From: Nocardia mangyaensis
GTDB lineage: Bacteria; Actinomycetota; Actinomycetes; Mycobacteriales; Mycobacteriaceae
DNA length: 64,000 nt
Direction: 5' to 3'
Assembly (NCBI RefSeq): GCF_001886715.1
Contig: NZ_CP018082.1
Location: 2,294,001 to 2,358,000 of the forward strand
This document shows, one piece after another, positions 43,246 through 52,065 of this stretch; the stretch's first letter is position 1; the number at the start of each line of letters is the position of its first letter. The notes under the pieces are model-generated. The model searched no databases and was not told the DNA's origin. It was given only the letters and a program-made list of their open reading frames with translations. Both the position numbers and the translations under genes were made by a program.

Positions 43246-43671
43246 ATGCTTCACCACGCCGGGTCCGGACAGCGCGAACGACATCTCAACGGCCGCAAAC
43301 TGGATCATCGCCACCGTGCGGTCGCCACCAGCGACGATGCCCGCCATGTCCTGCAACTGCTCAACGCCATGCACGGACAGGTCGTGCTGTATCTGCCCGC
43401 CGACGCCGACGGTCACACCCCGATCTGTTTGCGCCGCAGCGAGTTTCGTCCCGAGACCGGCGACGTGCTCGCCGGGCAGACCGCCTGGCACACCGAGTTC
43501 TGGATGGCTGACCGGTTCCATGTGGGGCTCGACGACATCGATGTCAGCGTCGATGTGCGCAGCCGTCCCGGTGACGAACCGCGGACCGCGTCCTTGGAGA
43601 CCGCCTGCGGATTCCGATTCGCGCTGCGCATCCACCGGGCCGAGGGCGAACTCGTGGAGGAGGCCTCCTAG
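43246..43671 (+). CDS. Hypothetical protein
   Basis: 141 residues from ATG 43246, preceded by AGGAG. No family recognised. Contents: DDARHVLQLLNAMHGQVVLYLPADADGHTPICLRRSEF, a central WHTEFWMADRFHVGLDDIDVSVDV and a final GFRFALRIHRAEGELVEEAS. Predicted mixed alpha/beta, soluble, rich in His and Asp. The frame extends upstream to 43132, but that part runs through the palindromic promoter and has no support. Divergent from the luciferase-like gene. Confidence 0.6.
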   Translation: MLHHAGSGQRERHLNGRKLDHRHRAVATSDDARHVLQLLNAMHGQVVLYLPADADGHTPICLRRSEFRPETGDVLAGQTAWHTEFWMADRFHVGLDDIDVSVDVRSRPGDEPRTASLETACGFRFALRIHRAEGELVEEAS

Positions 43672-43681
43672 CCGGGCAGCC

Positions 43682-43792
43682 TCACGCCACGCTGTGGACC
43701 AGCACGAGTGGCGCTTCGCGGAACGAGATCGCCAGCACCATCCCGAGCCAGCAGAAGGTCGCCGCGGTGATGACGGCCCATACGGTGGTCAT
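43682..43792 (-). pseudogene. Possible remnant of a small membrane protein gene
   Basis: Minus-strand frame of 36 residues, MTTVWAVITAATFCWLGMVL then AISFREAPLVLVHSVA. The first part resembles the start of a conserved actinobacterial integral membrane protein (AxxFCWLGMVLAISFxEAP), which is normally much longer; here it stops shortly after the motif. It is most simply a truncated gene. It could also be a genuine short membrane peptide. Confidence 0.35.
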
Positions 43793-43890
43793 CGCCCCAG
43801 GATCGCGCACCGGCGGGGTCGTTGTCTGCTCTCCGATCACAATTGAGGGCGTGCCTGCGGCGAATCCGGTTCCGTCGCGGGCCACGGCCG

Positions 43891-43913
43891 TATAGTTCAC
43901 GAACCCTGGTTCG
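43891..43913 (+). promoter_or_regulatory. Promoter with palindromic operator
   Basis: TATAGT (43891-43896), a -10 box, is followed by CGAACC-CT-GGTTCG (43900-43913), perfect 6-bp arms. A degenerate copy (CGAATCCGGTTCCG) begins at 43861. Likely repressor site for the membrane hydrolase gene at 44009. Confidence 0.5.
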
Positions 43914-44008
43914 CCTGACCTGCGGAGTTGGCCGGATTCGGGCGAACGTGCAGCACCTGGGTGCGGACGCATCCGGTGGGTCGTCGGTCGGAACACCAAG
44001 GGACGCAG

Positions 44009-45700
44009 ATGATTTCCATGCCTGGAGAATCCGGACCAGGGAAGACGGGATCGGCGCGCGTGGCGATGTCGTCGTCGAGCCGGGATCGCGGATTCAGTTT
44101 CACCGGTCTGCTCGGCGCACTGGTTCTGGTGTGGTTGTCGCTGACACCGTCGCTGCTGCCGCGCGGCCCGCTGTTCCAAGGTGTCGTCTCCGGTGCGACC
44201 GCACTGGTCGGCTACGGACTCGGGGTCGCGGTCGCCGCGCTGATCCGCTGGGCATGGCAACGCGACTTCGCGCCGGTGAACCGCTGGCTGCGCTGGGGCC
44301 TGGCGGCCGTCGCCGTGCTCGGCACGGTCGCCGTGCTGATCTGGTACGCCGGGTGGCAGAGCGAGCTGCGCACCCTGATGGGTGTGGCCGGGCTGTCGTG
44401 GTCGGCCTACCCGATCATGGCGACGATCGGCGTGCTCGTTTTCCTGGTGCTGCTCGTGATCGCCCGCGTGTGCCGGGCGGTGTCGCGGTGGGTCGGCGCG
44501 CTGCTCGGTCGGGTCCTGCCCGCTCGGGTCAGCACGCTGCTGGGCGGTGTCGTCGTGATGGTCGTGGTGATCGCCCTGCTCAACGGGGTGGTTGCGGGTG
44601 CGGCGATGTCGGTGCTCAACGCGACGTTCAAGACTGTCAACCAGGAAACCTCGGCGGACACTCCCGAACCCGCGATACCGGAACGCTCGGGTGGTCCCGG
44701 CTCGCTGGTGACGTGGGACTCGCTCGGTCGGCAGGGGCGGATCTTCGTCTCCAACGGTCCTTCCGCGCAAGAGCTGAGCGCGTTCAGCGGACGCCCGGCG
44801 CGCACGCCGATCCGCGTCTACACCGGGCTCGAATCCGCCGAGAACATCAGGGCCGAAGCCGATCTCGCGGTCGCCGAACTGCGGCGCGCGGGTGGATTCG
44901 ACCGGGCCGTGCTCGGTGTGGCGACCACCACCGGCACCGGATGGATCAACGAATCCACCGCCACCGCCGTGGAATACCTGGCCAACGGGGACAGTGCCCT
45001 GGTCAGCATGCAGTACTCGTTCCTGCCGAGCTGGCTGTCGTTCGTCGTCGACCAGGAACGCGCCCGCCAGGCCGGTCAGGCGCTGTTCGAGGCGGTACAC
45101 GCCGTGTGGGACGCCCTGCCACCGGAGCAGCGGCCGAAGCTGGTGGTGTTCGGGGAGAGCCTCGGCTCCTTCGGTGGCGAGGCCGCCTTCGCGAGCGTGC
45201 AGGACATGGCCGCGCGCACCGATGGCGCGCTGTTCGTCGGCCCCACCGCCACGAACCCGGTGTGGCGCGATGCCACTCGGCGCCGCGACCCCGGCTCCCC
45301 GGAGTGGCTGCCGATCTACCGGGACGGGTACACCGCGCGCTTCGTCGCCGGCGCACCCGACCTGACCCGTCCCGACGCCCCGTGGCCACCGGCACGGGTG
45401 GTCTATCTCCAGCACGCCTCCGACCCGATCACCTGGTGGACACCGCAGCTGCTGTTCCAGAAACCGGACTGGCTGCGCGAGGAACGCGGCCCGGACGTCT
45501 TGCCCAGCACCCGCTGGATTCCCGTCGTCACCTTCCTCCAGGTCTCCGCGGACATGGCCGTCTCGATCGACGTCCCCGACGGGCACGGCCACACCTTCCG
45601 CGCCGCCATCGCCGACGCCTGGGCGGCGATTCTGGCCCCACCCGACTGGACCCCCGCCGACACCGAACGGCTGCGCGCCATCCTGCGCGGCGAGCAGTGA
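44009..45700 (+). CDS. Membrane-anchored alpha/beta-hydrolase family protein
   Basis: 563 residues. About five N-terminal TM segments up to residue 210 (e.g. TGLLGALVLVWLSLTPSLLP, ALVGYGLGVAVAALI, TLLGGVVVMVVVIALLNGVV), then an extracytoplasmic hydrolase domain with GRIFVSNGPSAQEL, TGTGWINESTATAVEYL, and the Ser elbow VVFGESLGSFGGEAAF near 383; late YLQHASDPITWW and a His-rich DGHGHTF near the end. This is the actinobacterial two-part family (membrane N-terminus plus alpha/beta-hydrolase), possibly a lipase or esterase of the envelope. ATG 44009 follows AAGGGAC; the longer frame is not used. Confidence 0.8.
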   Translation: MISMPGESGPGKTGSARVAMSSSSRDRGFSFTGLLGALVLVWLSLTPSLLPRGPLFQGVVSGATALVGYGLGVAVAALIRWAWQRDFAPVNRWLRWGLAAVAVLGTVAVLIWYAGWQSELRTLMGVAGLSWSAYPIMATIGVLVFLVLLVIARVCRAVSRWVGALLGRVLPARVSTLLGGVVVMVVVIALLNGVVAGAAMSVLNATFKTVNQETSADTPEPAIPERSGGPGSLVTWDSLGRQGRIFVSNGPSAQELSAFSGRPARTPIRVYTGLESAENIRAEADLAVAELRRAGGFDRAVLGVATTTGTGWINESTATAVEYLANGDSALVSMQYSFLPSWLSFVVDQERARQAGQALFEAVHAVWDALPPEQRPKLVVFGESLGSFGGEAAFASVQDMAARTDGALFVGPTATNPVWRDATRRRDPGSPEWLPIYRDGYTARFVAGAPDLTRPDAPWPPARVVYLQHASDPITWWTPQLLFQKPDWLREERGPDVLPSTRWIPVVTFLQVSADMAVSIDVPDGHGHTFRAAIADAWAAILAPPDWTPADTERLRAILRGEQ

Positions 45701-45849
45701 TCGAGGAAGGGACACCCACCGCCACGCGGCCTGGGAATTGACCGCCACCGCCACACCTGCTGCTCCCGAGGTCCCAGGCCGGACACGGTGTATCGATTAC
45801 CCTTCGACGACGCGTTTCTCCCCTTGCCAGACCTGACGACGGGAATCTC

Positions 45850-46493
45850 GTGAATCTGTGGAGCTATGTCCGGGGGCGGGGCGAGGTGTTGACCTTCCTC
45901 ACCTATCAGCACGCCTCGCTGGCGTTCCAGACGGTCCTGGTCGGCACCCTCGTCGCCATCCTCGTCGCGATCGCGGTCTATCGACTGCCGCTGGGATCGG
46001 CGCTCACGCTCACCGCGAGCCGGGTCGCGCTGACCATTCCCTCGCTGGCCCTGCTGGCGCTGTTGCTGGTGCCCTTCGGCCTCGGTGTCACCCCGTCGTT
46101 CATCATGCTGGCGTTCTTCGCCGCCCTCCCGGTGATCGGTAACGCCATCGTCGGGCTGCGGTCGGTGCCCGCCTCGGTGATCGAATCCGCCCGCGGCATC
46201 GGCCTGTCGCGCTGGCGAATCCTGCTGACCGTCGAATTCCCGATCGCCTGGCCGGTGACCTCACCGGGATCAGGGTCTCCACCCAGATGATCGTCGGCGT
46301 CGCCGCCATCGTCGCCTACGTGCTCGGCCCCGGCCTCGGTTCGCTCATCTTCAACGGCCTGTCTCGCCTCGGCGGCGCCAACGCACTCGAGATGGCGCTG
46401 ACCGGCACCCTGCTCATCGTCGCGATCGCGTTGGTGTTCGACGCGCTCCTCGTCGCGCTGGGACGTCTCACGATCGCCAAAGGACTGCAATGA
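45850..46493 (+). pseudogene. Glycine betaine/choline ABC transporter permease with one-base frameshift
   Basis: The first part (45850 to about 46258) encodes a BPD-type permease from GTG 45850 (LWSYVRGRGEVLTFLTYQHASL; ALPVIGNAIVGLRSVPASVIESARGIGLSRW, the EAA loop) and then shifts frame after AWPV. The rest of the protein (LTGIRVSTQMIVGVAAIVAYVLGPGLGSLIFNGL) continues in another frame up to 46493. One base, most simply a T after GTGA at 46255-46258, restores a continuous 215-residue OpuCB-like protein. Without it the first product ends at 146 residues. Either a real mutation or a sequencing error. First gene of the four-gene ABC operon. Confidence 0.85.
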
Positions 46494-47794
46494 CCGATGT
46501 GACCAACCAGCCCGCCCCGGTCTCCCCGGAGCGCAACGTGACCGGTGCGACCATCACACTCGACGGGGTCGTCAAGCGGTACAAGGGCCAGGACGAGCCC
46601 GCCGTGGAACGGCTCGACCTCGAGATCGACGCGGGCCACATCGTCGCGTTCGTCGGCCCGTCCGGCTGCGGTAAGACCACCACGCTGAAGATGATCAACC
46701 GGCTGATCGAACCGACCGAGGGGCGGATCTTGATCGGTGGCCGCGACGTCACCCGCGAAGACCCCGACAAGCTGCGGCAGTCGATCGGCTATGTGATCCA
46801 GTCCGGCGGGCTGTTCCCGCACTGGTCGGTCGCCAAGAACATCGGCGCCATCCCCCGGGTGCTGGGCTGGGACAAGAAGAGAATCGCCGAGCGCACCGAA
46901 TACCTGCTCGATCTGGTCGGTCTCGACCCGGCCGTCTTCGCCGACCGGCTGCCCAAGGACATGTCCGGCGGCCAGCAGCAGCGCGTGGGCGTGGCCCGCG
47001 CGCTCGCCGCCGACCCGCCGGTGCTGCTGATGGACGAGCCGTTCGGCGCGGTCGACCCGATCACCCGGGTTCGCTTGCAGGACAGCCTGATCGCGATTCA
47101 GCACGAACTCGGCAAGACCATCGTCATCGTCACCCACGACTTCGAGGAGGCCACCAAACTCGGCGACAAGGTGCTCATTCTGTCCGAGGGCGGCCACGTC
47201 GAGCAGTACGCGCGCCCGGAGGAGATCCTCACCGATCCGGCGACGCCGTTCGTCGAGGAGTTCGTCGGCTCCGGCGCCAAGCTGGCGTATCTGACGGTCT
47301 CGCGCGTGCGCGATGTCGAGCACGACCCGGTGACCACCGCCCGGATCGGCGAGCCCGCGCAGAAGGTCATCGCGCGAGCGAGGGCGGCCGGGCACACCTG
47401 GGTCGTGGTCGTCGACGCCGCGGGCAGGCCGCGGTCGTGGCCGTCGCTGTCGGAGGTGGCCAGCAAGCCGGAGGTCTCGGACTACCTCGATCGGCGCCTG
47501 CCCGTCGTGGCCCAGTCCTCCACGCTCAACGACGCCCTCGACGCCATGCTCGCCGCCAGCCAGGGCGCCACCCTCGTCACCGACGGGCGCGGCGCGGTCC
47601 TCGGCTCGTTGAGCATCGGGTCGGTCACCGACGTGATCCAGACCAAGCTGGCCGAGGCGCAGGCCGTCGAGTCGTCCTACGCGACCTACGTCGACGGCTC
47701 TGATCCGACGCCGACTCCGGTTGTCGCCGCCGACGACCTCCCCGCGAAGGTCGAGCCAGGCGCGGCGGAGTCCGGAACGGCCGAACCGTCATGA
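46490..47794 (+). CDS. proV: Glycine betaine/choline/proline ABC transporter ATP-binding protein
   Basis: 434 residues. ABC ATPase: VGPSGCGKTTTLKMINRL (Walker A) near residue 62, SGGQQQRVGVARALA signature, PPVLLMDEPFGAVDP (Walker B), VTHDFEEA (switch His). C-terminal pair of CBS domains (HTWVVVVDAAGRPR; STLNDALDAMLAASQGATLVTDGRGAVLGSL), which in OpuA/OpuC act as ionic-strength or nucleotide sensors. It energises uptake of compatible solutes during osmotic stress. ATG 46490 overlaps the preceding permease frame, and its stop overlaps the next permease (ATGA). Confidence 0.92.
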   Translation: MTDVTNQPAPVSPERNVTGATITLDGVVKRYKGQDEPAVERLDLEIDAGHIVAFVGPSGCGKTTTLKMINRLIEPTEGRILIGGRDVTREDPDKLRQSIGYVIQSGGLFPHWSVAKNIGAIPRVLGWDKKRIAERTEYLLDLVGLDPAVFADRLPKDMSGGQQQRVGVARALAADPPVLLMDEPFGAVDPITRVRLQDSLIAIQHELGKTIVIVTHDFEEATKLGDKVLILSEGGHVEQYARPEEILTDPATPFVEEFVGSGAKLAYLTVSRVRDVEHDPVTTARIGEPAQKVIARARAAGHTWVVVVDAAGRPRSWPSLSEVASKPEVSDYLDRRLPVVAQSSTLNDALDAMLAASQGATLVTDGRGAVLGSLSIGSVTDVIQTKLAEAQAVESSYATYVDGSDPTPTPVVAADDLPAKVEPGAAESGTAEPS

Positions 47795-48528
47795 GCCGGC
47801 TGCGTCGGGTCCCGATCGACGTGTGGTTCGAGCCGCTCGTCATCGTGGTGATCGGCGTCGGCTACCTGCTCTGGTACCGGTCGACGACGTTCACTCCCAC
47901 CGAACAGGCCTCGCTCGGCTGGGCCAACCTGCAGACCACCATCGGCGAACACATCCGGCTGACCGTGGTCGCCACGCTGATCGTGGTGGCGGTGGCGATC
48001 CCACTCGGGATCGCGCTGACCCGGCCCGCGTTGACGCGGTTCGAGCCGATCGCGGTGAATGTGGCCAACATCGGGCAGGCCGCGCCCGCGGTCGGGCTGC
48101 TCGTGCTGTTCACCTTCTGGCTGGGCACCGGGTTCCGCACGGCGATCGTCGGTCTGGTCGTGTATGCGATCCTGCCGATCCTGCAGAACACGATCGTCGG
48201 GTTGCGTCAGGTGGACCAGCGCACGATCGAGGCCGCGCGCGGCATCGGATTCTCGGGAGCCCGGACGCTGGTGCAGGTCGAGTTGCCGCTCGCGGTGCCG
48301 GTGATCCTCAACGGCGTGCGCACCGCGCTGGTCATCCTGGTCGGCACCGCGACGTTGAGCACCTTCATCGGCGCGACCAGCCTCGGCACCCTGATCACCA
48401 CCGGTGTGACCCTGTTCCTGCCCAAGCTGCTCATCTCCGGTGCCATCCTCGTGGGGCTGCTGGCGTTGATCATCGATTGGCTCGGCCGACTCGTCGAACT
48501 GGCCGCGACCCCCCGAGGTGTCTCATGA
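47791..48528 (+). CDS. Glycine betaine/choline ABC transporter permease
   Basis: 245 residues, about six TM segments, with the permease EAA loop GLRQVDQRTIEAARGIGFSGARTLVQVELPLAVPVILNGVRTAL and the OpuC-family segment VANIGQAAPAVGLLVLFTFWLG. It pairs with the ATPase before it; the first permease of the operon is frame-shifted, so this may be the only intact permease and could form homodimers. Starts and stops overlap its neighbours by 4 nt. Confidence 0.92.
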   Translation: MSRLRRVPIDVWFEPLVIVVIGVGYLLWYRSTTFTPTEQASLGWANLQTTIGEHIRLTVVATLIVVAVAIPLGIALTRPALTRFEPIAVNVANIGQAAPAVGLLVLFTFWLGTGFRTAIVGLVVYAILPILQNTIVGLRQVDQRTIEAARGIGFSGARTLVQVELPLAVPVILNGVRTALVILVGTATLSTFIGATSLGTLITTGVTLFLPKLLISGAILVGLLALIIDWLGRLVELAATPRGVS

Positions 48529-49496
48529 GACGAGCACGGCTGATCGCACTGGCCTTCGCGACGATCGGGCTGGTCGCCGGCTGCGGATTGGTGAGCTCCT
48601 CGGGGACCTTCCACGACGCGAACCTGCCCGGCGGTGAACGACCGCTCGACGGCGCCACGCTGGTGGTCACCTCGAAGAGCTTCACCGAAGGTGTTCTGCT
48701 GGGCAAGATCACGGCGACCTACCTGGCCGCGGCGGGCGCGGAGGTCACCGATCTGACCGGTGCGCCGGGCTCGGCCTCCTCGCGCCAGGCCCAGCTCAAC
48801 GGCGACGCCGACGTGCTGTGGGAGTACACCGGCACCGGCTGGGTCAACTACCACAACCAGACCGAGACGATCGCCGACCCGCAGGAACTGTGGCAGCGCG
48901 TGCACGACATCGAGAAGCGCGACCACGACCTCGAATGGCTCGCACCGGCCAACTTCAACGACACCTACGCCTTCGCCGCGTCGAGGCCCACCGCCGAACG
49001 ACTGGGCGTGGGCTCGCTGTCGGACGCGGCGGCGCTGCCGGTGTCCGAGCGCACCTTCTGCGTCGACGACGAATTCTTCAGCCGCTCCGACGGGTTCCTG
49101 CCGATGCTGGAGAAGTACGGCATCGGGTACAACACCCCCAACGGCGTGCCTTCGGACAATGTCACCCGGATGGACGCCGGTGTCGTCTACACCGCGACGG
49201 CCAGGAGCGAACCGTGCAACTTCGGCATGGTCTACACCACCGACGGCCGGGTCAAGAACCTGAATCTCGCCGTCCTCGACGACGACCGGAAGTACTTCCT
49301 GCCCTACAGCGGCACCGCCGTCGTCCGCGGCGAGATCATCGAGGCCCATCCCGAACTGCGCGAGCTGCTCGGCACCATCTCCGAACGCCTGACCGACGAA
49401 CTGATGCAGGAACTCAACGGTCGCGTCGACATCGACGGTGAGGACCCCGCCGATGTCGCCTACGACTGGTTGGAGAGCGAGAACCTGATCGAATAA
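48525..49496 (+). CDS. proX: Glycine betaine/choline substrate-binding lipoprotein
   Basis: 323 residues. Lipobox LVAGC gives a lipoprotein anchored at Cys20. OpuAC-type domain: LVVTSKSFTEGVLLGKITATYLAAAGAEVTDLTG, SRQAQLNGDADVLWEYTGTGWVNYH, and VYTTDGRVKNLNLAVLDDDRKYFLPYSGTAVVR. Aromatic residues in the YTGTGW region fit a quaternary-ammonium cage; exact ligand unknown. ATG 48525 overlaps the permease stop. A winged-helix gene overlaps its last base. Confidence 0.9.
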   Translation: MRRARLIALAFATIGLVAGCGLVSSSGTFHDANLPGGERPLDGATLVVTSKSFTEGVLLGKITATYLAAAGAEVTDLTGAPGSASSRQAQLNGDADVLWEYTGTGWVNYHNQTETIADPQELWQRVHDIEKRDHDLEWLAPANFNDTYAFAASRPTAERLGVGSLSDAAALPVSERTFCVDDEFFSRSDGFLPMLEKYGIGYNTPNGVPSDNVTRMDAGVVYTATARSEPCNFGMVYTTDGRVKNLNLAVLDDDRKYFLPYSGTAVVRGEIIEAHPELRELLGTISERLTDELMQELNGRVDIDGEDPADVAYDWLESENLIE

Positions 49497-50590
49497 TGGG
49501 CGGTCTGCAAGCGCAGGAGCCGCAGGAACCCTTCGCCGGGCTCTGGACCCGGCTGCGCGAGTTCGCGCCCGCGCAGCTGTCGGACCCGCTGGTCGAGGGG
49601 CGGGTGCTGCGGACCCATCTCGTGCGCCGCACCGTGCATCTGCTCACCGCCGAGGACGTGCTGGCCTGGCGGGCCCGGCACGACGCGATGCTGCGCCAGC
49701 GCATAGTCGGGGCCTATCGCCGTCAACTCGACGGCATCGATCTCGACGAGCTGGCCGCGGCGGGCCGGGCGGTGGTTGCCGACGGCGAACCCCGGTCGTT
49801 GACCGAACTGGCCCGAGCGCTCGTCGATCGGTGGCCCGAGACCGATCCGCGCGCCCTGGGCGAAATGCTGACCTCGCTCATCCCGGTGGCGCAGCTGCCG
49901 CCCCGAGGGGTGTGGCGAGCCAAGGGCGGAGTGCGCAATGTGGCGGTGTCGGTGCTGCTCGGTCGCGAGATCGATCCGTTGCCCGAGGATGCCGCCGACC
50001 CGGTGGGGCAGGCGATGATTCGTCGCTATCTCGCCGCCTACGGCCCGGCCGCCACGGCCGATGTCCGCGCGTGGAGCGGTGTCGCCGGACTGCCCGCCGC
50101 GGTGGCCGCGATGAACCCGGAGCTGGTCGCCTTCCGCGACGAACGCGGCCGCGAACTGCTCGACCTCCCCGGCGCCCCGCTGCCGGACCCCGAAACCCCT
50201 GCGCCCGTGCGGTTCCTGCCCGCCTTCGACAACGCGGTCCTCGGCTACCACCATCGAGGACGGATCATCGACGACGCCGACCGCGGGCTGTCGGTGGCGG
50301 GCGCGCGTTTCGTGCTCGTCGACGGCCGGGTCGCCGCCACCTGGGTTGTCGAGGACGGCACCGTCGTGGTGACCCCGCGGCGTCCGCTCGCCCGCGTCGA
50401 GCGTGTCGAGGTCGCCGAGGAGGGCCAGCGACTGGCGCTGTTCCTCTCCGATCCGACGGCGACAGTGCGCGCGTGCGGGTCGTCGACGTGTCGCCGTGAC
50501 GGCGATCCCGAACGCCGCTCGCCCCCGAAAGCGTCACCGAGCCAGTCGAGCAACGCACCCCGAACGACTGGCGTCGCCGAGTCGGACTAG
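49496..50590 (+). CDS. Winged-helix DNA-binding domain protein (HTH_42-like), probably damaged
   Basis: 364 residues, sharing one base with the preceding stop (TAATG). It matches the AlkX/YcaQ-type winged-helix family: HLVRRTVHLLTAEDVLAWRARHDAMLRQ, ALGEMLTSLIPVAQLPPRGVWRAKGG, RRYLAAYGPAATADVRAWSG, RFLPAFDNAVLGYHHRGRII, FVLVDGRVAATWVVEDG. Members are DNA glycosylase-like or uncharacterised. Family proteins usually have 30-45 residues before GGLQAQ, absent here. The last 45 residues are unrelated low-complexity, whereas another frame continues as VRVVDVSP and stops at 50499, so a frameshift near 50465 is likely. Function doubtful. Confidence 0.65.
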   Translation: MGGLQAQEPQEPFAGLWTRLREFAPAQLSDPLVEGRVLRTHLVRRTVHLLTAEDVLAWRARHDAMLRQRIVGAYRRQLDGIDLDELAAAGRAVVADGEPRSLTELARALVDRWPETDPRALGEMLTSLIPVAQLPPRGVWRAKGGVRNVAVSVLLGREIDPLPEDAADPVGQAMIRRYLAAYGPAATADVRAWSGVAGLPAAVAAMNPELVAFRDERGRELLDLPGAPLPDPETPAPVRFLPAFDNAVLGYHHRGRIIDDADRGLSVAGARFVLVDGRVAATWVVEDGTVVVTPRRPLARVERVEVAEEGQRLALFLSDPTATVRACGSSTCRRDGDPERRSPPKASPSQSSNAPRTTGVAESD

Positions 50591-51858
50591 GGCCCGGCGC
50601 CCTTCACCTGCCGTCGGGCGCGCCGCCGGTCGAGCAGGTGGGCGGCCAGGGGCGATCCGGCGCCGTGCAAGACAATGCTGCCGAGCACCGTCAGGACCAT
50701 CACGCTCAGGACGTCGTCGCCATCGTCGGTGGGCAGCAGGTTGAAGGCCAGCAAACCGAACACGATCGATGGGGTGCCGCGCGGACCCAGCCAGCCGATG
50801 AGCAGTACTTCGGTCTTGGTGAACTCGGATCCGAGCAGTGAGAGCGCGATCGGGGCCATCCGCACCACCGTGAGCACGGCCAGACAGAACACGATCAGCT
50901 GCCAGCTCACATCGCCGGTGAGCGCGAGGAAGGCGGCGGCGCCGAAGACGAACCACATCTGGGCGGTCAGCAGGAAACCGACATCGTCGATCAACCGGTG
51001 ACCGTCGACGAAATGCGCGGACCGCCGGCGCAGGTGATGGAACACCACACCGCACAGGAACGGCGCGACGAATTCGTTGCCGCCCAGCCCGTAGGAGGCG
51101 GCGAAGGCCAGCACCGGGGCCACGACGACGATCACCCGCCCCGATTGCGTGGTCATCAGCCCGCGGCGTTCGGCCGCGTTGACACCCCGGCCGAGCAGCC
51201 ACCCGATGGTCGCCCCGACGACGATCGCCACGCCGACCGCCCAGCTCACGGCACCCAGCGCGCCGAGCGCGCTGCCCGAGGGCGCGGTTCCGGCGGCGAG
51301 AGCGATGCCGAAGAACAGCACCGGCGCCAAGAGGCCGTCCTTGTAACCGGCCTCGATATTGAGGACGTCGCGCACCTTGGCCGGCACCCGATCATCGCGC
51401 AGGGTCGCGGCGGCGGGGGAGAAGTCGGTGGGCACGACCACGCACGCGAGCACCAGCAGCAGCGCCCAGCCTGCCTTGGGGAACACCCACGCGCCGAGCA
51501 GCATGGCCGCGGCGATGCTCAACGGCGTCGCGACCAGCAGCACCCGCAGCGCGGCGCCGGGATGGCTGCCGAGCAACCTGCCCCGGACCTCCGAGGAATC
51601 GATGAACAGCAGGATCGCCAGAATGATCTCGGCGGCGTGCAGGGCAGTCGAGGCGTTGAGCGCCTCCCCGACCGTGTCGGGCCCCAACGCCCCGATCACG
51701 ATCCCGGCGGCGACCACCACCATCGGCGCCGTGATCCGATGCCGCTCGAACCACCCGGCGAGCATCGCCCAGACCACCAGTGCCGTCGATACCGCGAGAA
51801 TCGGTTCGATCACCTGGTCAGACTGCCAGAACGAGACCTCTGCGCCCCGGCGACACAC
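50587..51858 (-). CDS. Cation:proton antiporter (CPA family)
   Basis: 423 residues, about twelve TM segments. The CPA1-type sequences VVVPTDFSPAAATLRDD and VLNIEAGYKDGLLAPVLFFGIAL (normally NxExGxNDG) hold the ion-binding Asp, and LIGWLGPRGTPSIVFGLLAF is the conserved GPRG loop. It exports Na+ or K+ in exchange for protons. GTG 51858 gives the longest form; GTG 51813 (VIEPILAVSTAL) is a possible start, and neither has a clear ribosome site. It overlaps the winged-helix gene tail by 4 bp and is divergent from the large carboxylase. Confidence 0.85.
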   Translation of the reverse strand: MCRRGAEVSFWQSDQVIEPILAVSTALVVWAMLAGWFERHRITAPMVVVAAGIVIGALGPDTVGEALNASTALHAAEIILAILLFIDSSEVRGRLLGSHPGAALRVLLVATPLSIAAAMLLGAWVFPKAGWALLLVLACVVVPTDFSPAAATLRDDRVPAKVRDVLNIEAGYKDGLLAPVLFFGIALAAGTAPSGSALGALGAVSWAVGVAIVVGATIGWLLGRGVNAAERRGLMTTQSGRVIVVVAPVLAFAASYGLGGNEFVAPFLCGVVFHHLRRRSAHFVDGHRLIDDVGFLLTAQMWFVFGAAAFLALTGDVSWQLIVFCLAVLTVVRMAPIALSLLGSEFTKTEVLLIGWLGPRGTPSIVFGLLAFNLLPTDDGDDVLSVMVLTVLGSIVLHGAGSPLAAHLLDRRRARRQVKGAGP

Positions 51859-52065
51859 GACGTCGCCGTCATCGGCCGCTCACCTCGCGCGCCGGTGCGA
51901 TCGCATCACGATCGCGACGTCAGCGATAACGTTTCTCGCGATACGTGCGGGTAACCCCCGCACGCTGTACACATACGGGGCAGAGGGGTGCAGACTCGCA
52001 GTGAAGCGCAGTCGCGCCCTTGCCCGGCCGGGCCAGGTCCATTTGCAGAGGAAGGAGTCGGCGAA

